Below, piece after piece: positions 9,447-18,315 of a DNA stretch of 64,000 nt. Position numbers and translations under genes: made by a program. The stretch is from positions 1,411,001 to 1,475,000 of the forward strand of contig NZ_CP113524.1 in assembly GCF_026723765.1 (NCBI RefSeq). Reading direction: 5' to 3'. The notes beneath the pieces were generated by a model. The model saw nothing but the letters and a program-made list of their open reading frames with translations, did not search any database and was not told the DNA's origin. Within the stretch, counting starts at the first letter, position 1; every line of letters begins with the position of its first letter. This DNA is from Lacrimispora xylanolytica (GTDB taxonomy: Bacteria; Bacillota; Clostridia; Lachnospirales; Lachnospiraceae).

Positions 9447-10187
9447 ATGAAGATAATAATTTCTCCGGCAAAGAAGATGAATGAGGATACGGATTCCATT
9501 GAGATCACCGGAATGCCCGGATTTATTAATGATGCTAAAATATTGATGCATGAAATGAAGTCCATGTCCTTATCAGAGGGGAAAAAATTGTGGAAATGCA
9601 ATGATAAATTAGCAGAATTAAACCATAAGCGCTACAAAGATATGACTTTGGTTCATAGACTGACACCGGCGGTAATAGCATATGAGGGCTTGCAGTATCA
9701 GCATATGGCTCCGAAGGTGCTTACAAGCAGAGCACTTTCGTACTTATCAGATCATTTGCGGATACTGTCAGGCTTCTATGGAGTACTGAGGCCATTTGAT
9801 GGGGTAACCCCATATCGACTGGAAATGCAGGCAAAGCTTTCCGTGAATGATTGTAAGGATTTGTATGATTTCTGGGGAGACCGGTTGTATCATAGCCTAA
9901 TGGACGATGACAGGATTATCCTTAACTTAGCTTCCAGGGAATACTCACAATGCATCGAGAAATATATCACACCAAAGGATCGGTTTATTACGATTGAGTT
10001 TGGTGAATTGGTGGAGGGAAAAGTAAAGCAGAAGGGAACAATATCGAAGATGGCTCGCGGTGGTATGGTGCGGTTCATGGCAGAGAATAATATTTCTGAC
10101 TTAAATGGTCTTAAGGATTTTAAGGAGCTGGGTTTTACTTATTCCAAGGAGCTTTCCAGCGATTCAAAATACGTATTCCTGGTGTGA
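9447..10187 (+). CDS. yaaA: YaaA family peroxide-stress protein
   Basis: The 246-residue protein matches the YaaA/DUF328 family from end to end. It has the N-terminal MKIIISPAKKM, a central ILSGFYGVLRPFDGVTPYRLEM motif, and the C-terminal ARGGMVRFMAEN. In other bacteria YaaA limits free iron and protects DNA from peroxide damage. It has no separate promoter visible and is coupled to bcp through a 3-base gap, which supports the same role here. Confidence 0.95.
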   Translation: MKIIISPAKKMNEDTDSIEITGMPGFINDAKILMHEMKSMSLSEGKKLWKCNDKLAELNHKRYKDMTLVHRLTPAVIAYEGLQYQHMAPKVLTSRALSYLSDHLRILSGFYGVLRPFDGVTPYRLEMQAKLSVNDCKDLYDFWGDRLYHSLMDDDRIILNLASREYSQCIEKYITPKDRFITIEFGELVEGKVKQKGTISKMARGGMVRFMAENNISDLNGLKDFKELGFTYSKELSSDSKYVFLV

Positions 10188-10320
10188 GATGAGAGTTCTC
10201 CATGAGAATCAGTAAAGAGGTATTGCTTATTGTTTTACATTCAAAGATGAAGCAGATACTTTTCTATCGTAGATAGAAGAGGTAAAAAAATATGATAATC
10301 TTCGAATGGAGGTGCTAGGA

Positions 10321-11301
10321 ATGGAAAGCAAACAAAAAGAAATACCAGATGGCAAAAAGGTTTTATCGGATAATTCTAAGGTTATCAATATTAGATTACG
10401 CAGGAGTATACTAGCAGGAACGATAGTATACTCAGCTTTAATTTTGTACTTCATGTTCTTTGGGTTTCATAGATTGGATCCGAAAAGCAGTTATAATCAA
10501 TATACGTTTCTGTTTATCCCAGAAGGGATCCCCCTAAGGTTTCCGGAACTAACGATGTCATGGCTGTACGATTTTGGAAACATTGCTGCTTTTATTCCTT
10601 TTGGAATTATATTTCCGTTGCTGTATCGAATCCGTTTTAGAACGTTTATCCCATTATTTATATTAGTGATCGCCTTTTTGGAAGTGATGCAGTCTTTAAC
10701 GTTCCTGGGCACATTTGATGTTATGGATATTATATCCAATACTTTGGGGGCGATTATAGGTTGTGTTGCTTATAAAGTAGGGTTTTCCTCAGAGATTACC
10801 TTTAAAAAGCTAGTTGCTTCGGCTATCTCTATTTTTATACTATTTATTGGGATTATGACTGTTTCTGAAACAATTGATTATGGTGTGCATGTGAATGAAA
10901 GAATAGGACGTGTCGAAGCAATAAACGAGATAAGTACAACCGCACCAGAATCCGAAGGTCTTTCAACTTTTACGGTGCAAGGCGAAAAAATAAAGCCTGC
11001 ATTAAATTTATTCAGCAGTAAGGATGGGATAAGTAAGGAGTATCAATTTATTCTGAATAAGAAAAGTTTGTGGTTCTATGCCAATTGTGGTATTCCCGAC
11101 GGAGAAGAATATAAAGGGTCGGTCATGATTATGGTTAATGGAGAAGAACTGATCCAATTTAGTGATAAAGACGAAGATAAAAATGTGTGGAGAGTGAAGA
11201 CGTTTATTGACACAGATATAGAAGATTTTAAAATTATTGTAACGGGAAACGCTAAAGTATGGGACGTTGGCATCGCAGAAATAAAGCATTGGTGGGAGTA
11301 A
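10321..11301 (+). CDS. VanZ-like membrane protein with soluble C-terminal domain
   Basis: The ATG at 10321 is preferred over 10306 because GGAGG (10308-10312) sits 8 bases before it. The 326-residue protein has about five membrane helices over residues 30-190. The VanZ-like segment includes NIAAFIPFGIIFPLLYRIRF and the LEVMQSLTFLGTFDVMDIISN motif. It ends in an extracytoplasmic beta-rich domain of about 130 residues. VanZ proteins are linked to glycopeptide tolerance, but most members have no proven function. It stands alone between yaaA and the MarR gene. Confidence 0.8.
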   Translation: MESKQKEIPDGKKVLSDNSKVINIRLRRSILAGTIVYSALILYFMFFGFHRLDPKSSYNQYTFLFIPEGIPLRFPELTMSWLYDFGNIAAFIPFGIIFPLLYRIRFRTFIPLFILVIAFLEVMQSLTFLGTFDVMDIISNTLGAIIGCVAYKVGFSSEITFKKLVASAISIFILFIGIMTVSETIDYGVHVNERIGRVEAINEISTTAPESEGLSTFTVQGEKIKPALNLFSSKDGISKEYQFILNKKSLWFYANCGIPDGEEYKGSVMIMVNGEELIQFSDKDEDKNVWRVKTFIDTDIEDFKIIVTGNAKVWDVGIAEIKHWWE

Positions 11302-11383
11302 TTTTGATTGCGATGAAATCATCTGATCGCTCTTTCGGTGAAGAATTTAAACTTGCATTTGCAAAATATAGCAAAATAGTGAC

Positions 11384-11412
11384 TTGACAAAAGTGTATAG
11401 CAACCATATACT
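11384..11412 (+). promoter_or_regulatory. Consensus promoter with embedded operator, copy 1
   Basis: TTGACA (11384-11389), a 17-base spacer and TATACT (11407-11412) form a near-perfect housekeeping promoter. The spacer holds operator copy 1, GTGTATAGCAACCATATAC (11393-11411). The ATG of the MarR gene is only 7 bases past the -10, so transcription should start at or next to the start codon and give a leaderless mRNA. Confidence 0.85.
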
Positions 11413-11418
11413 GTTGGT

Positions 11419-11892
11419 ATGGAAAAAAGTAAAAATAACAATCATAAAATTGCAAATGAATCATTAGATTTGGCGTTTGCTCTTATGGAGCTAGATAAAA
11501 AGACGCGATATTACGGAACGGATGTTCCGATTTTTCACTCTGAAATTCATGTAATAAAGGCAATCGCCGAGCATTCATCCATTCATGTGGGGGGCCTGGC
11601 TGATATTCTGGGTGTAACAAAGGGAGCTGTTTCCGAAATTCTCAAAAAGCTGGAGAGAAAGGCTCTGGTTAAAAAGGAAGTTGATGAATTGAATTTATCC
11701 AGGTATTTACTGAGTCTAACGGAAAAAGGGGAAAAGGCCCATAAAATTCACATGCATTATCATGATATTATAGACAGCATGGTGGAAGATGAGCTGCAAA
11801 ATGCGACTGAGTCAGAAATACAATTTTTGTCGAATTTTTTGTCAGCCTTGATAGACAGGATAGAAAACTTTGATGAAAATATGATGAAATAA
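11419..11892 (+). CDS. MarR-family regulator, probably leaderless
   Basis: This 157-residue winged-helix protein has the MarR fold: HVGGLADILGVTKGAVSEIL is the recognition region (about residues 53-72), followed by a wing with LSRYLLSLTEKGEKA. No Shine-Dalgarno sequence precedes the ATG, which lies just 7 bases after the -10 box. A palindrome between its -35 and -10 recurs before the next two genes, so it probably autoregulates and controls them, or the DtxR-like protein does. A later in-frame start would cut into the first helix, so the upstream ATG is kept. Confidence 0.9.
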   Translation: MEKSKNNNHKIANESLDLAFALMELDKKTRYYGTDVPIFHSEIHVIKAIAEHSSIHVGGLADILGVTKGAVSEILKKLERKALVKKEVDELNLSRYLLSLTEKGEKAHKIHMHYHDIIDSMVEDELQNATESEIQFLSNFLSALIDRIENFDENMMK

Positions 11893-11905
11893 AAATTTTG
11901 CATAA

Positions 11906-11924
11906 GTGTATGGCAACCATACAC
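11906..11924 (+). promoter_or_regulatory. Shared operator, copy 2 (perfect palindrome)
   Basis: GTGTATGGCAACCATACAC is a perfect inverted repeat, with 8-bp arms around CAA. It lies 13 bases after the MarR stop and before the 73-residue gene. A TTGCAT (11898-11903) just upstream could serve as -35, so the operator again sits between promoter elements. Confidence 0.8.
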
Positions 11925-11955
11925 ATTTTGCGCATTGTAGTTAGGAGGCACTAAC

Positions 11956-12177
11956 ATTAAAAAGAAAATAATTAATCATCATGTCACTGATAATAGTAAG
12001 GCCAGAGAACGGGAGTATCAGCAAAAATTAAAGGGTGAAAAAAGAATGTTTCAATCATTTTTTGGTTCTTTTATTCAATGCTTCCGTGTTCCGTTTTATC
12101 CATATGATTTTATAAAATTTCCAGAAATCGATCCGTTCATCAATCAACAAGAAGATAACGAGAATAAAAAGTATTAA
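11956..12177 (+). CDS. Small 73-residue protein with apparent ATT start
   Basis: An open frame of 73 codons ends at TAA 12175. AGGAGG (11943-11948) lies 7 bases before an ATT codon at 11956, which is followed by KKKIINHHVTDNSKARER. No ATG, GTG or TTG is available at that distance. The only in-frame ATG (12046) lacks a good ribosome site and would leave 43 residues. The product is basic at the front and aromatic/Pro-rich later (FRVPFYPYDFIKFPEID). It has no signal peptide or known domain that I recognise. It lies between two regulators that share its operator. Confidence 0.55.
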   Translation: MKKKIINHHVTDNSKAREREYQQKLKGEKRMFQSFFGSFIQCFRVPFYPYDFIKFPEIDPFINQQEDNENKKY

Positions 12178-12203
12178 AAGTTAAAAATTTTACTTTAATC
12201 AAA

Positions 12204-12222
12204 GCGTATGGCAACTATACAC
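12204..12222 (+). promoter_or_regulatory. Shared operator, copy 3
   Basis: GCGTATGGCAACTATACAC is the same palindrome with one mismatch in each arm relative to copy 2. It lies 33 bases before the GTG start of the DtxR-like gene and overlaps a TATACA that may be its -10. Confidence 0.75.
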
Positions 12223-12254
12223 ATAATGTTGAAATTCAGTATGGAGGGGTAGAT

Positions 12255-12668
12255 GTGAAACAAAATAAGAGTCATCATTTGGAGAAAAAACTTAGTCCTT
12301 CAAGGGAGGATTATTTAAAGGCTATATATAAGCTTTCTAAAAAAAGTAAACTAGTACGCTCCATTGACATTGCGGTATATTTAGGAGTTACGAAACCTAG
12401 CGTTCATAGCGCTGTCACTGAATTGCAAGAAGAAGGACTGGTGATCAAGCCTTTGGGTGGTGAAATCCAGCTTACGGAGGAAGGCCGAAAACAAGGAGAG
12501 ATTATAACAAATAAGTATCAGATTATAAGACAATTTTTAATTACGTGCTGCCATGTGGATGAATTGATTGCAAGCGCAGATGCCTGCAAAATGGAACATG
12601 TTATCAGCAATGATGCTATTTTTGCTATCAAGAAATATTTGAGGATAGAGCAAGGAGAAGCTTTTTGA
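12255..12668 (+). CDS. DtxR/MntR-type metal-dependent regulator
   Basis: The 137-residue protein starts at GTG, five bases after GGAGGGG. It has the DtxR winged helix (SREDYLKAIYKLSK, then VTKPSVHSAVTELQEEGLV) and the start of the dimerisation/metal domain (DACKMEHVISNDAI), where the Cys/Glu/His set of the family is kept. It ends without a C-terminal SH3-like or FeoA domain, so it is the short two-domain form. A role in iron or manganese control is inferred. No transporter gene is adjacent, so its targets beyond this locus are unknown. Confidence 0.88.
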   Translation: MKQNKSHHLEKKLSPSREDYLKAIYKLSKKSKLVRSIDIAVYLGVTKPSVHSAVTELQEEGLVIKPLGGEIQLTEEGRKQGEIITNKYQIIRQFLITCCHVDELIASADACKMEHVISNDAIFAIKKYLRIEQGEAF

Positions 12669-12894
12669 AGAATTACGGATTTGCTGTTTGTTACAAAAAA
12701 CTTGCTGATTAGATACAATTATTCCAATTTGTAATGATTCTTATTCCTATTAATATGTAAACTGATGTAAGCCGATTAAATGATTATGGCTTATATCTAC
12801 GTATTGACCTTAAATCACAACATATCCAGCAGTGAACTTAAATCCATGCGCAGAAGCCGTATTTGAAAATAGAATTCATTTCGGAGGAAAAATT
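12669..12894. other. Intergenic gap with no recognised feature
   Basis: AT-rich DNA lies between the DtxR-like gene and the beta-helix gene. I see only the GGAGG at 12883 that serves the GTG start, with no clear terminator or promoter. Confidence 0.5.
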
Positions 12895-15135
12895 GTGAAC
12901 AAGAAAAAAGGCGGCATGTATTTAGTTGTAATTCTGTTGATTCATTTATTTGTTTTTAATTGGTATGGGGAAACTGCAAAGGCGGCTTCCGTATATTATG
13001 TTTCTACCACGGGAAATGACAAAACTGGAACCGGTACAGTATCAAATCCGTGGAAGACCATACAAAAGGCAGCTGATATCATGGAAGCCGGAGATACCTG
13101 TATCATACGAGGTGGTACATACCGGGAAACAGTAACACTTGATACCTCCGGAACTTCTGCAAATCCCATAGCCTTTAAGGCTTATACAGGAGAGACGGTA
13201 ACAGTATCTGGTGCAGATCCAGTCACTGACTGGGTAAAACACTCCGGATCCATCTATTATGCAACCATGACTGATTCCCTTGGAACAAAAAATCAGATAT
13301 TTGTTAATAAGCAAATGCAATTAGAAGCCAGATGGCCCAATTCAGCAACGCTTGATCCCTTAAATTCAACGCTTGCAGCAGTTGATTCAGGTTCTGCCAC
13401 AACCATCAATGATGGAGATTTAATTCAGGCAGCAGGCTACTGGGTTGGCAAAACGGTTTGGTGTGTTCCGGGAACAGGCTACAAATCCTATAAAAGTACC
13501 ATCACAAGCTCAAATGCCGGCTCGATTACCTTTGATAAAATGGATATTGCAGCTAAAGCTGGTAACAGCTATTATATTATCGGCGATCTGAAAGATCTTG
13601 ACAGCTCAGGAGAATGGTATTATGACAATGGTACCAGCAGGCTTTATTTATGGGCACCTGGTGGAGTTAATCCGAACACTTTGACAGTGGAAGCAAAAAA
13701 GCGGACTTATGCTTTTGATTTAAGCTCCTGCTCCTACATAAATATTACCGGAATTAATATCTTTGCTTCCAGTATTAAAATGTCTGCTTCTAATTACTGT
13801 AAAGTTTCTGATATGACTGCGGAATACATCAGCCATGATTCCGATGTTTCAAACCAATACAGTACAGGGATATTTATGTCTGGTACCAATAATGAGCTTA
13901 GAAACAGTACTCTGACCTACAGCTCCGGTAATTTAATCAGTATTCAGGGAACGGGAAATAAGGTAATTAATAATCTTATGCACGAAGCAGATTATTCGGC
14001 AGCAGAAATGCCGGCAATCTATCTACTGGGGGCTAACCATCTAATCAGTCATAATACGGTATATAACGCCGGGCGTCATCTTATATTTATGCCTACCCAA
14101 AATAGTCGTATACAGTATAACAATCTATACAATGCAGGTAAGCTGACAAACGACTGCGGAATCATCTATGAGTTTGGCTGGGATGGGAATGGGACAGTGA
14201 TTGACCATAATTTCGTACATGATAATCTGGCAAAGAATTATTCCGGCACTGGCATCTATCTGGATAATGGGAGTAAGGGGTATATTGTACATCACAATGT
14301 TGTATGGGGAAACTATACTGGGATAAGGTTGAATACGCCCAGTAATTTTAACATGATCTATAACAATACGACTTACGGTAACGGAAATATAGGATATTGG
14401 GGAAGTGATTTTCAAACAGATATGTACGGTGACAGAATTTTCAATAATATTTTTACAACGGCCTTTACATTGCCTGGTACTCATATAGAGAAAAATAATA
14501 TTACCTCAGGAACCAACCCGTTATTTGTGAATCCCACAGCACATAATTTCAGGCTGCAGGCTGCTTCTCCGGCTATAAATGCAGGGGCTTTAATACCTGG
14601 AATCACCAATGGTTATGTTGGTTCGGCACCGGATATTGGAGCCTATGAGTATGGCGGACCGGATTGGACTGCCGGGCATAATTTTGCTTCACCTCCAGCC
14701 CCGGTTTTTGAGAATGTCAGCGTACTTTATGATAATAAAGTACGGCAATCTGATTTTGAAAAAGGGATTATCTCACCCTGGATAACAACACATTCACGTA
14801 CTGCTGCAAGTGTATCTATATCAAGGAGCTGTTCTAAGAGTGTTAGACTGGGCACTGGAGAAGATGGTATCAAGCAGGTACTTACGGGTCTAAATCCTGA
14901 TACCAGCTATATATGTACTGCCTGGGTTAAGGCAGACCCAGGGGAGCAGATTCAGATTGGTGTCAGTGGTTTTGGTGGAACGGATGTATCCGCTACATCT
15001 GCCAGTACAACCTGGACAATGGTAAGCATTCCTTTTAAGACCGGAACAGGTGCCACCAGTGCAACGGTGTATGCTTACAAGATGCCTGGTACATCATATG
15101 TCTATGTGGATGATTTTGGGGTAGTAGAACATTAA
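12895..15135 (+). CDS. Secreted right-handed beta-helix protein with C-terminal binding module
   Basis: The start is GTG 12895, with GGAGG 7 bases upstream, and gives 746 residues. An ATG 21 codons earlier would bury the signal peptide. The signal peptide spans about residues 1-27 and ends at AKA. The YYVSTTGNDKTGTGTVSNPW motif opens a pectate-lyase-like parallel beta-helix (about 30-600). It carries the LEARWPN signature seen in secreted polysaccharide-active helix proteins and many Asn-ladder repeats. A jelly-roll module of the CBM4/9 type fills the last 135 residues. It probably binds or cleaves plant or host polysaccharide. Lyase versus hydrolase activity cannot be decided. Confidence 0.85.
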   Translation: MNKKKGGMYLVVILLIHLFVFNWYGETAKAASVYYVSTTGNDKTGTGTVSNPWKTIQKAADIMEAGDTCIIRGGTYRETVTLDTSGTSANPIAFKAYTGETVTVSGADPVTDWVKHSGSIYYATMTDSLGTKNQIFVNKQMQLEARWPNSATLDPLNSTLAAVDSGSATTINDGDLIQAAGYWVGKTVWCVPGTGYKSYKSTITSSNAGSITFDKMDIAAKAGNSYYIIGDLKDLDSSGEWYYDNGTSRLYLWAPGGVNPNTLTVEAKKRTYAFDLSSCSYINITGINIFASSIKMSASNYCKVSDMTAEYISHDSDVSNQYSTGIFMSGTNNELRNSTLTYSSGNLISIQGTGNKVINNLMHEADYSAAEMPAIYLLGANHLISHNTVYNAGRHLIFMPTQNSRIQYNNLYNAGKLTNDCGIIYEFGWDGNGTVIDHNFVHDNLAKNYSGTGIYLDNGSKGYIVHHNVVWGNYTGIRLNTPSNFNMIYNNTTYGNGNIGYWGSDFQTDMYGDRIFNNIFTTAFTLPGTHIEKNNITSGTNPLFVNPTAHNFRLQAASPAINAGALIPGITNGYVGSAPDIGAYEYGGPDWTAGHNFASPPAPVFENVSVLYDNKVRQSDFEKGIISPWITTHSRTAASVSISRSCSKSVRLGTGEDGIKQVLTGLNPDTSYICTAWVKADPGEQIQIGVSGFGGTDVSATSASTTWTMVSIPFKTGTGATSATVYAYKMPGTSYVYVDDFGVVEH

Positions 15136-15164
15136 AATATGATACTCAAACTTCATTCAATCAC

Positions 15165-15193
15165 TTGACACACTGCTGTCATGTTCTTATTCT
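15165..15193 (+). promoter_or_regulatory. Promoter with WYL-type operator
   Basis: TTGACA (15165-15170) and TATTCT (15188-15193) are 17 bases apart. TGACACACTGCTGTCA (15166-15181) is an inverted repeat TGACA-N6-TGTCA starting in the -35. The same site, with two central changes, recurs at 20271-20286. Confidence 0.75.
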
Positions 15194-15221
15194 ATAATAG
15201 AATAAGATTGGAGAAGAAATC

Positions 15222-16166
15222 ATGCAGATAAACAGACTTTTTGAAATTATATATCTTTTGCTGAACAAAAAGCTTACGACTGCCAGTGAGCTGGCAGAAT
15301 ATTTTGAGGTATCTGTCAGAACCATTTATCGCGATATTGATACACTGTCTTCGGCAGGAATCCCAATTTACGCCCTCCAGGGAAAGGGTGGCGGAATTTC
15401 ATTGCTGGATAATTACGTTCTGGATAAATCAGTTCTATCGGAACGAGAGCAAAATGAGATATTATTTGCGCTGCAAAGCCTGTCAATAACACAAGCCCCA
15501 GAGTCGGATAAAGTTCTTGCTAAACTAAGTAATCTTTTTAATAAGAATAGAACCAATTGGATTGAGGTGGATTTAAGCCCCTGGGGCAGTGATGATAAAG
15601 GGATAAGTCAATTTAAGCTAATAAAGGATGCAATTCTAAGTCATAGATTGATTGAATTCAATTATTTTGGCTCATCTGGTGAGAAAACGATACGAAGAGT
15701 TGAACCAATGAAGCTGATTTTTAAAATAAATGCCTGGTATTTGCAAGCCTTCTGCCTGACTCGAAATGCAATAAGAATGTTTAAAATAGTAAGAATGTCA
15801 GACGTCCAAATGACACAGGAAGTTTTCATCGAAAAAATGCTGGAATCATTACCAAGTGGCAGTCAAACACTAAATGACCCCAAATGGATAGAAATATGCT
15901 TAAAAATATGTGCTGATGGTGCCTACCGGGTATATGATGAATTCGAAGAGAAAGATATAACTAAAAATAAGGATGGCTCCTTTACAATCATTACCCGTCT
16001 GCCTGAAAATGAATGGCTGATACGCTATCTCCTTTCTTTTGGAGCCGATGCCGAAGTGGTAAGTCCACAACATATACGTGATACGATTGAAAATGAGTTA
16101 AATAAAATTATCTTGAAATATAGGGAGACAACTAAAATAATAAAAGCGGGGCGTAGAATATTGTAA
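15222..16166 (+). CDS. WYL-domain transcriptional regulator (YafY type)
   Basis: The 314-residue protein has an N-terminal HTH_11-type domain (TASELAEYFEVSVRTIYRDID, residues about 20-40). A WYL domain follows at about residues 140-220, where the name motif reads AWYLQAF, and then a WCX-like C-terminal extension. It probably represses itself through the TGACA-N6-TGTCA site in its promoter. A broken copy of the end of a close paralogue lies at 20070-20262, next to the same operator. It converges on the AraC gene with only an 8-base gap. Confidence 0.92.
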   Translation: MQINRLFEIIYLLLNKKLTTASELAEYFEVSVRTIYRDIDTLSSAGIPIYALQGKGGGISLLDNYVLDKSVLSEREQNEILFALQSLSITQAPESDKVLAKLSNLFNKNRTNWIEVDLSPWGSDDKGISQFKLIKDAILSHRLIEFNYFGSSGEKTIRRVEPMKLIFKINAWYLQAFCLTRNAIRMFKIVRMSDVQMTQEVFIEKMLESLPSGSQTLNDPKWIEICLKICADGAYRVYDEFEEKDITKNKDGSFTIITRLPENEWLIRYLLSFGADAEVVSPQHIRDTIENELNKIILKYRETTKIIKAGRRIL

Positions 16167-16174
16167 TTGATATG

Positions 16175-17086
16175 TTACAGCATGGTGCAATGGATCGCCC
16201 TGAATTCTGAAGGAGAGTAGCCGAAGTTCTTTTTGAACATCCGCCCAAAGTGTGTAATATCAGAAAAGCCCACCCTCTCAATGATCTCAGAAATAGGTAA
16301 TAGAGTTTCTTTGAGCATTTTCGACGCTAAATACAGTCTTAGTCTAATAAGATAATCCATGACTGGATAACCTGTGATTTCACGAAATCGTTCTGTTAAG
16401 GAAGTTCTATTCATATGGAATTTATCCGTAAGCTCCTGTATGGTTATTTTATTCATATAATTTGTGTACAAATACAGAATGATCTCTTTGATTTCGCCAG
16501 GGTCTTTATGAAGTTCCATGCTTACAATGGTCTCCTCAATAATTAGCAGTCTTGGCAACAAAAAAAGCATTTCAATTAGATAGGTTCTGCTTCGACAGGG
16601 CCAATCTTTATCCATCTGAATGTCTAAGGCATTTTTAATGTTTTCTATAATGTTACGGATCCTTTGTGCATTGCTGAGACCAAGGTGCAACAGACCTGTA
16701 AATTCATTTGTTTTTCTTAAAAACGGATTTAACCAATATAGGTCTTGTATTTCATTAACAGATAGCTGATTATTGGTTGCTTTAAGTACAGGAAAATCGA
16801 AATGTTGATTAATGATTTGTGGATGAAAAATAATAACGTTACACTGAAGGGATACTTCTGATTCCAAAGAAAATGTATCTGTTTCATTCAGACAAAGGGC
16901 CGATGGAGCTACAAGGATTTGCGTATGACTATTAAGAGTAAGTAATCCAGTACCAGAGATAACAAAAATCATTTTATAATACTCTCGCTTAATTGCGCCA
17001 TCTGAGAAACAATTTTCACTTGTATGACAGATTGGAAACTGAAAGCCTGGATAAAAGTTCCTTCCTAATGTAAAATACGTACTCAT
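16175..17086 (-). CDS. AraC-family transcriptional regulator
   Basis: The protein has 303 residues from the ATG at 17086, which has AGGAGG six bases upstream. A TTG six codons earlier is not needed. The N-terminal half is a cupin-like ligand domain. The last 100 residues hold two helix-turn-helix units (ITIQELTDKFHMNRTSLTER, and ISEIIERVGFSDITHFGRMF) ending in GYSPSEFR. It lies 68 bases downstream of, and on the same strand as, the tandem DJ-1 gene, so the two may share a transcript and it may regulate that gene. Confidence 0.93.
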   Translation of the reverse strand: MSTYFTLGRNFYPGFQFPICHTSENCFSDGAIKREYYKMIFVISGTGLLTLNSHTQILVAPSALCLNETDTFSLESEVSLQCNVIIFHPQIINQHFDFPVLKATNNQLSVNEIQDLYWLNPFLRKTNEFTGLLHLGLSNAQRIRNIIENIKNALDIQMDKDWPCRSRTYLIEMLFLLPRLLIIEETIVSMELHKDPGEIKEIILYLYTNYMNKITIQELTDKFHMNRTSLTERFREITGYPVMDYLIRLRLYLASKMLKETLLPISEIIERVGFSDITHFGRMFKKNFGYSPSEFRAIHCTML

Positions 17087-17154
17087 ACGGCACCTCCTGA
17101 GCAATGATATTCTTAATTATATCACTGCTCAGGAAAAAAATATAGAATTCTGTA

Positions 17155-18315
17155 TTAATGACCAAGTATTTTTAACTCTTCACAGAGCTTTAATCCGAAA
17201 GCCACAGAAGCATCTGGATTTCTTCCTGTTACAATATTACCGGATACAACAACCTCTTGATCAACGTATGTAGCATCATGGTTGGTTAATTCCTTAATAC
17301 CATTACTCCAGGGGAACATGGTTGCTTTTTTATTTTTGAGAAGACCGGCTCTTGCCAGAATTGGCGGTGCCGCACATATTGCTGCTATCATCTTGTTTTC
17401 CTTATCTGCATCCTTTAGTAGGTTTCTGAGATCTGTATCATTCCACAGGCTATTGATTACTCCTGTACCGCCAACGATAACGATTCCATCATAATCCTTT
17501 GCTTTTGCATCGGATATTAAAATATCAGTGTTACAAGTAGATCCATTTAACCCAATTGCTGTTGAATTAGTACTTGCTACCGTCACATTAGCTCCGTTTA
17601 TCTCAAGCAGCGTTTTAGGAGTGTAGTACTCTACATCTTCAAAATCTTTTGGAGCTACCACAATAAGTATGTTTTTAGAAAACTTTCTAATGTTCAAAGC
17701 GTTACAGATGGCAAGACCAAAACTTTTCGATGCAGCTGGATTTTTGCCTGTTACGATATTTCCGTCAGTAACAGTCTCTTCATTCACATATGTAGCCCCT
17801 CTTGTGGTAAGCTCCTTTATTCCATCGTCCCAAGGGAACATGGTAACTGTTTTATCCTTTAATATTCCCGCTTTAGCGAGAGCAGGGGGGGCTGCACACA
17901 TAGCTGCTACTATTTTGTTTTGAGAATTAAATTGCTGAAGCAGTGTTCTCAATTCTTCGTTATCCCATATATGACTGATAACACCCGTTCCTCCTGGTAA
18001 AACGATGGCATCGTAGTCATCAGCGTTAGCATCACTAATTTTGATATCTGGTGTTACCCTAAATCTATTAATACCAATCGCTGGATCCATGGTTGTACTT
18101 GCTATTGTTACCTCTGCTCCGTTAGCCTTTAAAATAGCCGTAGGTTCAACCACTTCACAATCTTCAAAGTCCTTAGGTGCAATCACCATAAGAATTTTCT
18201 TCTTTGGAGATGTTTCCATTGCGCTAACGGTTTTGATTGGACCACATACAAATGCTCCTATTACCATAAATAGACTCACTGCAAAACAAATCACTTTTAT
18301 GAATACTCTCTTCAT
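17155..18315 (-). CDS. Exported protein with two DJ-1/PfpI domains
   Basis: The 386-residue protein has a signal peptide (about residues 1-32, ending VSA). It then carries two tandem DJ-1/PfpI domains at about 40-205 and 212-385, which are clear duplicates. Each starts (I/V)VAPKDFED and has a nucleophile elbow (AAMCAAPPALA, AAICAAPPILA) with the family Cys, then MFPW and NIVTG-NP motifs. DJ-1 proteins are mostly cytosolic proteases, chaperones or glyoxalases, so a secreted double form is unusual. It lies in the same direction as the AraC gene. Function is not known. Confidence 0.9.
   Translation of the reverse strand: MKRVFIKVICFAVSLFMVIGAFVCGPIKTVSAMETSPKKKILMVIAPKDFEDCEVVEPTAILKANGAEVTIASTTMDPAIGINRFRVTPDIKISDANADDYDAIVLPGGTGVISHIWDNEELRTLLQQFNSQNKIVAAMCAAPPALAKAGILKDKTVTMFPWDDGIKELTTRGATYVNEETVTDGNIVTGKNPAASKSFGLAICNALNIRKFSKNILIVVAPKDFEDVEYYTPKTLLEINGANVTVASTNSTAIGLNGSTCNTDILISDAKAKDYDGIVIVGGTGVINSLWNDTDLRNLLKDADKENKMIAAICAAPPILARAGLLKNKKATMFPWSNGIKELTNHDATYVDQEVVVSGNIVTGRNPDASVAFGLKLCEELKILGH

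Noticed and set aside
14125-14484. 119-codon minus-strand frame inside the beta-helix gene
   Set aside because: Arises from the repetitive Asn/Tyr coding strand, with no start signal or recognisable domain.
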